Of a stretch of DNA of 19,428 nucleotides, positions 14,935 through 19,428 are shown piece by piece. The position numbers and the translations under genes are program-made. Position 1 is the first letter of the stretch, and each line of letters starts with the position of its first letter. Under the pieces are notes generated by a model that was not told the DNA's origin, did not search any database, and was given only the letters and a program-made list of their open reading frames with translations. Origin of the DNA: Clostridia bacterium (GTDB taxonomy: Bacteria > Bacillota > Clostridia > Christensenellales > CAG-138); contig JAEDJH010000028.1 in the NCBI GenBank assembly GCA_016296415.1, forward strand, positions 1-19,428. The letters run 5' to 3'.

Positions 14935-17900
14935 AATTTGTGATATTTTTCTCGATTTGAAGGAACTGGAGGTGCTTGCAAGGCACTCGGCTTTCAATTT
15001 TGTCAGCGCATTGAGCCGCAAGCCCAGGAAAATCGCTCACGAAGCGGCAATGCTGGAAAAAAGGCTCGTTGACAGCTATAAACAGCTTACGTACTACACC
15101 GATTCGTTAAAAGGCATGCAGGCAATCTGTATGTCCCTGAGCGAGAATTTCTATGTGCTGGAAAAAGCCGTGCTGTCCGTTAAAAGTGAGTTTGACGGGA
15201 TAGACGGAGCAAAGCTTCCGCTTATAAACGAGGGCAGAAATACAAATGCGTTCAGAATTGAAGCCATCGCCGGGGAGATAGTCAACCATCGCAACGGTAA
15301 GCTCGACGAAAGCACGATCGTATGTTATCTCAATGCATTTCAGGACATAGCGCCGCTGACGATTGCGGAGCTGAACGTTCTGCCGCTTTTTTTGAAGCTT
15401 GAACTGCTGAAAATGGCGGCAAGAATAATAAAAAACGGACTTGTCGTAAGCGCACGGTATGCGGAGGCGGATAAGGCGGCGGAGGCTTTTTTTGAAACCC
15501 CGGCAAGCTCGGCAAAGCAGGCTGTGTCCGCAATAGAGAAACTGAATATCTGCCAAAACACCTCCGTGGCGGAACGGCTCATTGCGGTGAGCAGCGAGAG
15601 AGAATCGGAGGTGCTGAGGGACATAATCGAGGAACAGCTCAGGCTGCATGATACGAACTCGGAAGAGCTTCTGAATAAGGAACGGAAACGGCATACCTCT
15701 GAAAATATGCTTGCCATGAACGTGATAATGAGCATAAAGTTCCTCGAGCACCTGCCGTGGGAGCGTATATTCTCCGAGGTGTGCGTGGTCGATAAGGTGC
15801 TTTTAAGCGATGATGTGTATGCCGCCATGGATCCTGCGTCAAGGCGATATTACCTGATGTCGGTTGAGCGCATTGCGGCAAGGCTGAAGGTGAGCGAGGC
15901 GGCGGTTGCCAAGACCTCCGTTGCGCTTTGCGAAAAGGGCATGGGGAAGGCGGCGCATTGCGGGTACTATTTGATCGACAGGGGAACTGATCGGCTTTAC
16001 AAGGCGATGCGCCCCGATAAAAAATATATCAGACTTTCAAATGATACAAGGCTGTGGCTTTTTGTTGTCGTACAGGCGCTGATAGGCATGACGGTCTTCC
16101 TCACTGCGTTCACGGGCGGATGGATAGGTGCGGTTATCTCTATTCCCGTCTGTGCGTACTTGGGATTTTCTATCGCAGTAAGGGTCTTTACGGGCATTAC
16201 ACGACCGAGGCAGATACCGAGGCTGGAGGTTTTCGACTGCATCGGCGAAGATAAAAGGACGATAGTTACAGTTCCGACGCTGATAACCTCCGAGGAGTCG
16301 CTTCGTGACGTAATATCGAGGCTGGAGTGCCATTATCTGGCAAATCGGCTTTACGGAAGCATGTTTGCCGTCATAGGCGATTTTCCGGATGCCGAAACAG
16401 GCGAAACGGAGAAGGATGCCCCGGTTTTGGAGCTTGCAAAAGCGCTTATTGACGGGCTTAACGCAAAATACTCCCCCGATGCGCCGATTTTCTTTTATAT
16501 TCATCGCAGACGGAGCTTTGACGAAAACAGCGGCAGATGGATGGGCTATGAACGAAAGCGGGGTGCGGTCATGGCGTTTATACGGCTTAATCGCAGCCAA
16601 ACAGCCGACGAGGAATTTATTGCGATATATCCCGAAATTCCTCCAAGGGCGAAATTTTGTGTAACGCTCGACTCGGATACCGTACTGCCGCAGGGGACGC
16701 TGAGCGAGCTGATCGGATCTGTCCTGCATCCGCTGAATGAGCCGGTCATAGGCAAAAACGGCGTGGTCACGGAGGGCTACGGGCTGATTGCGCCAAGAAT
16801 GGAGGTGCGGGCAAAGGGAAGCACAAAAACACGGTTTTCGAGGATTTTTTCGGGAAACTGCGGCATGAGCCGCTACGATACTCCCGTATCGGACTTTTAC
16901 CAGGACTTTTTCGGCGAGGGGATTTTCGGCGGCAAGGGTATATTTAACATAGACGTATTCGATTCTGCCGTCGGCGGGAAAATTTGCGACAACAGCGTCT
17001 TGAGCCATGATTTGCTCGAGGGAAGCCTTGTCGGCGCAGGCTATGCAGGAGACATAGTGCTGTACGATTCGGAACCTTCGTCGCTGTTTTCATGGTGGAA
17101 GCGCCAGCACAGATGGATAAGGGGCGATTTCCAGCTTCTTGCGTTTTTAAAACGGAAAATTCGCCTTAAAAACGGGGAAACTGCCAATCAGCCGTTAAAC
17201 GATGTTTCAAGGTACAAAATAATAAGCAATATGAAGGCTGCATTGCGTTATCCTGTGGTGCTGAGAACGATAATTATCGGCGCTGCTTTTGGCAGCGCAT
17301 GGCCGATAGCGCTCGGACTGCTGCTGCTTTTATTTGATATTGCGGCGGATGCGGTGGGACTGTTCAAACTGCTGCTGAAAAAGAAAAACATCACACACGG
17401 CATTATCTCTGACAAATGCCGCACTGCGCTTCGTGCGCTGTATTCGGTGCTTTATCTGCCCTATTACGCATGGGTAAGCTTAGATGCTGTCATAAGGGCG
17501 GTATGGCGGACGTGGGTTTCGCATAAGAAGATGCTTGAATGGCAGACCGCTTCGCAGGCCGAGCGCATCAAGACGGAGGGTGTAATAAAGTACTACAAAA
17601 AGGCGGCAATGTGCGTGGCGTTCGGCGCATTGATGCTGCTTGCCTGCTTTTTGCTGAATGCTCCGTTTATATGCGCAATACTCGGAATATTCTGGTGCTT
17701 TGCACCGCTGTTTATGTACTACGGAGATATGCGGACGGAGGAGGAGAAGCCTGACGAAAGCGAAAAGGAGGAGCTTAAAAAGATCGCCGCTGCAACATGG
17801 AGGTTTTACGAAAAATTCTGTACGAAGGAGAATAACTTCCTGCCTCCCGACAACTTTCAGGAGGAACCGAAAAAGCCACCCGTTGCAAATACCTCCCCAA

Positions 17901-19428
17901 CAAATATCGCCATGTATGTTGTGTCGGCTGTGTGTGCCGAAACGCTTGGGTTTATATCCCATGACGATGCGGCGGAGCGCATGGAAAATCTGCTTTCCAC
18001 GCTCGGGAAACTTGAAAAATGGAAAGGACAGCTTTTTAACTGGTACAACATTAAAAGTCTGAGACCGCTTCGTCCGCAGTATATATCGACCGTGGACAGC
18101 GGTAATCTTTTGGCGTCGCTGTGGCTTGCAAAGAAGCACTTTGCGGACAGAGATGATATCGTATATATGCTTGATCATCTCATCGAAAACATGGACTTCG
18201 GCTTTTTGTACGACGCCGACAGGGGATTGTTTCATATCGGATACAGCACAGAAAACGGAGAACTCTCGGGATCGTGGTACGACCTGCTTGCCTCGGAATC
18301 GAGATTGACAAGCTATATCGCCGTTGCTTCGGGACTTGTGCCCAAAAAGCATTGGTTCAGGCTCGGCAGAGAGATCGTCAAGGCGGACGGAGGGGACGCA
18401 CTTGTGTCATGGAGCGGCACTATGTTTGAATATCTTATGCCGGAGCTGTTTTTGACAACGCATGAAAACACGCTTGTGGGAGAGTCCTGCATGAGTGCGG
18501 TTAAGTCGCAAATTGCACATAGACGAGGCTCCGATAAGCTGTGGGGAGTTTCCGAGTCGGGCTACTATGCCTTCGATAAGGCAATGTATTATCAGTACAG
18601 GGCGTTTGGGATACCAAGGCTTGCGCTTTCGCTGGCAAAATCGCGCGAAGACGTCGCTGCACCCTACGCATCACTGCTGGCTTTGATGCAAAGTCCGCAT
18701 GAGGCATATAAGAACGTGTGCAAAATGGTTAAAATGGGTTTATTGGGCGAATACGGGCTTTATGAAGCGGCGGACTATACCTCGCGAAGCGACGGGAGCC
18801 CGCCGAGGATAGTGAAAAGCTATATGGCGCATCATCAGGGCATGGGCTTATGCGCAATAACAAACGCCGTGACAGACAATTCGATAAAACGGGAATTTAT
18901 GGAGATACCCGAGATGAAGGCGGCAGAGATACTGCTTGAGGAGAAAATCCCCGTTGAAACGGTAAGTCTGTCATCCATAAGGAAACCCGCAGAGCGAAGG
19001 CAAAGGGGATCCCGGCGCAAAAAGCTTCCCGAGGCAATCGTTTTCCGTCCGACTGTTCAGATACCTCATGTAAAGCTTTTGTCAAACGGCAGCTATACGG
19101 TGCTTTTGACGGACGGCGGAATGGGTTACAGCAAATGCGGAGATGTTTTGATAAATGAATTTGACGGAGACGTCCTGACGTCAAGCTCTGGTATATTCAT
19201 GTTTATAAGCACAGAGGGCGTAAACAGCCGCTGCGCAACGCTTTATCCCGGTCATGATGCAGATGCGGAATACAGAGCCGAGTTTCAAAGCAATATGGCG
19301 GTATTCAGCATGACGGACGATAATTTTTCCGTGAAAACAGAGGTGTTCGTGTCGGCGGAACGCAACGGAGAAATACGCAGGCTGAAGCTTGTGAACAGGA
19401 GCAGGCAAACCAAAAACATAACGATCGG
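14918..19428 (+). CDS. Cyclic beta-1,2-glucan synthase (NdvB/Cgs type), N-terminal part, runs off the window
   Basis: One reading frame stays open to the right edge, giving 1503 residues of a protein that is usually about 2800 aa. The family makes cyclic beta-1,2-glucan from UDP-glucose at the membrane. The order seen is: a soluble N-terminal region (1-370); membrane helices (about 379-421); a glycosyltransferase (GT84-type) domain with LDSDT (584-588), FGEGIFGGKG (665-674), SHDLLEG and RQHRWIRGD (729-737); more helices (about 780-818, 837-863, 897-937). A glycoamylase-like/cyclisation domain follows with SWYDLLASESR (1119-1129), SWSGTMFEYLMPELF (1164-1178), WGVSESGYY (1209-1217) and YMAHHQGMG (1302-1310), then a beta-sandwich start. 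The GH94-like phosphorylase end lies outside. Start: TTG 14918 follows GGAGGG (14906-14911) at good spacing. An ATG at 14870 is in frame but adds an Arg/Gly-rich stretch that looks like a shadow of lonB. No frameshift was seen. Confidence 0.9.
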   Translation, partial: MEQRIEICDIFLDLKELEVLARHSAFNFVSALSRKPRKIAHEAAMLEKRLVDSYKQLTYYTDSLKGMQAICMSLSENFYVLEKAVLSVKSEFDGIDGAKLPLINEGRNTNAFRIEAIAGEIVNHRNGKLDESTIVCYLNAFQDIAPLTIAELNVLPLFLKLELLKMAARIIKNGLVVSARYAEADKAAEAFFETPASSAKQAVSAIEKLNICQNTSVAERLIAVSSERESEVLRDIIEEQLRLHDTNSEELLNKERKRHTSENMLAMNVIMSIKFLEHLPWERIFSEVCVVDKVLLSDDVYAAMDPASRRYYLMSVERIAARLKVSEAAVAKTSVALCEKGMGKAAHCGYYLIDRGTDRLYKAMRPDKKYIRLSNDTRLWLFVVVQALIGMTVFLTAFTGGWIGAVISIPVCAYLGFSIAVRVFTGITRPRQIPRLEVFDCIGEDKRTIVTVPTLITSEESLRDVISRLECHYLANRLYGSMFAVIGDFPDAETGETEKDAPVLELAKALIDGLNAKYSPDAPIFFYIHRRRSFDENSGRWMGYERKRGAVMAFIRLNRSQTADEEFIAIYPEIPPRAKFCVTLDSDTVLPQGTLSELIGSVLHPLNEPVIGKNGVVTEGYGLIAPRMEVRAKGSTKTRFSRIFSGNCGMSRYDTPVSDFYQDFFGEGIFGGKGIFNIDVFDSAVGGKICDNSVLSHDLLEGSLVGAGYAGDIVLYDSEPSSLFSWWKRQHRWIRGDFQLLAFLKRKIRLKNGETANQPLNDVSRYKIISNMKAALRYPVVLRTIIIGAAFGSAWPIALGLLLLLFDIAADAVGLFKLLLKKKNITHGIISDKCRTALRALYSVLYLPYYAWVSLDAVIRAVWRTWVSHKKMLEWQTASQAERIKTEGVIKYYKKAAMCVAFGALMLLACFLLNAPFICAILGIFWCFAPLFMYYGDMRTEEEKPDESEKEELKKIAAATWRFYEKFCTKENNFLPPDNFQEEPKKPPVANTSPTNIAMYVVSAVCAETLGFISHDDAAERMENLLSTLGKLEKWKGQLFNWYNIKSLRPLRPQYISTVDSGNLLASLWLAKKHFADRDDIVYMLDHLIENMDFGFLYDADRGLFHIGYSTENGELSGSWYDLLASESRLTSYIAVASGLVPKKHWFRLGREIVKADGGDALVSWSGTMFEYLMPELFLTTHENTLVGESCMSAVKSQIAHRRGSDKLWGVSESGYYAFDKAMYYQYRAFGIPRLALSLAKSREDVAAPYASLLALMQSPHEAYKNVCKMVKMGLLGEYGLYEAADYTSRSDGSPPRIVKSYMAHHQGMGLCAITNAVTDNSIKREFMEIPEMKAAEILLEEKIPVETVSLSSIRKPAERRQRGSRRKKLPEAIVFRPTVQIPHVKLLSNGSYTVLLTDGGMGYSKCGDVLINEFDGDVLTSSSGIFMFISTEGVNSRCATLYPGHDADAEYRAEFQSNMAVFSMTDDNFSVKTEVFVSAERNGEIRRLKLVNRSRQTKNITI

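Noticed and set aside
16037..17008. 323-codon minus-strand frame opposite the glucan synthase
   Set aside because: It is antisense to the conserved transferase domain and Arg/Tyr/Cys-rich without family motifs; shadow ORF.
1..19428. Mobile element, phage, CRISPR or defence island
   Set aside because: No transposase, integrase, direct-repeat array, tRNA-linked attachment site or defence-family motif was seen, and codon use is even across the window.

Overview
The window looks like core chromosome of a low-to-mid GC Gram-positive, endospore-forming bacterium (Bacillota, most likely class Clostridia). The support is an LCP-family wall-polymer ligase, a GerM-type germination/sporulation lipoprotein, a forespore-type LonB protease, a Bacillota-style RqcH, strong purine-rich Shine-Dalgarno sites, and heavy use of AGG (Arg) and ATA (Ile) throughout. 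A tentative guess within Clostridia is an uncultured gut lineage such as Christensenellales, but nothing here proves that. No rRNA, tRNA, CRISPR array, insertion sequence or phage gene was seen. No gene-free stretch exceeds about 155 bases.

Layout. (1) 1-922: a DegV-family lipid-binding protein on the minus strand with a hairpin terminator at the left edge. Everything else is on the plus strand. (2) 996-1716: a 68-aa single-span membrane protein overlapping an inorganic pyrophosphatase gene by 17 nt. (3) 1832-3631: a long LCP-family (LytR-CpsA-Psr) protein with a Thr-Pro-rich linker and an extra C-terminal helical domain, closed by a terminator. (4) 3711-8200: its own promoter, then parE and parC overlapping by 8 nt (topoisomerase IV), then a terminator. 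(5) 8225-8875: promoter and a two-OB-fold SSB-like protein with no acidic tail. (6) 8883-11395: a strong promoter, an FAH-family hydrolase and rqcH sharing one base (TGATG). (7) 11466-12428: a lipoprotein with two GerMN domains. (8) 12433-13141: promoter, XTP/dITP pyrophosphatase and terminator. (9) 13142-19428: a possible forespore (sigma F/G-like) promoter overlapping a palindrome, lonB, then a very large ORF starting inside the end of lonB and running off the right edge. This last ORF is the N-terminal 1503 residues of a cyclic beta-1,2-glucan synthase (NdvB/Cgs type).

How they fit. Most of the window is housekeeping: DNA topology, single-strand DNA binding, nucleotide sanitation, pyrophosphate removal and ribosome rescue. 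Two threads are less ordinary. One is envelope glycan work: an LCP ligase with an unrecognised C-terminal domain, and a cyclic glucan synthase, best known from Gram-negative periplasms. The other is sporulation (GerM, LonB), and the two threads meet where lonB is translationally coupled to the glucan synthase gene. I do not see a clear new defence or mobile system. The best leads are the lonB-cgs pairing and its putative forespore promoter, the LCP C-terminal domain, the tail-less tandem-OB SSB, a likely natural aminocoumarin-resistance residue in ParE, and the small membrane protein coupled to pyrophosphatase.
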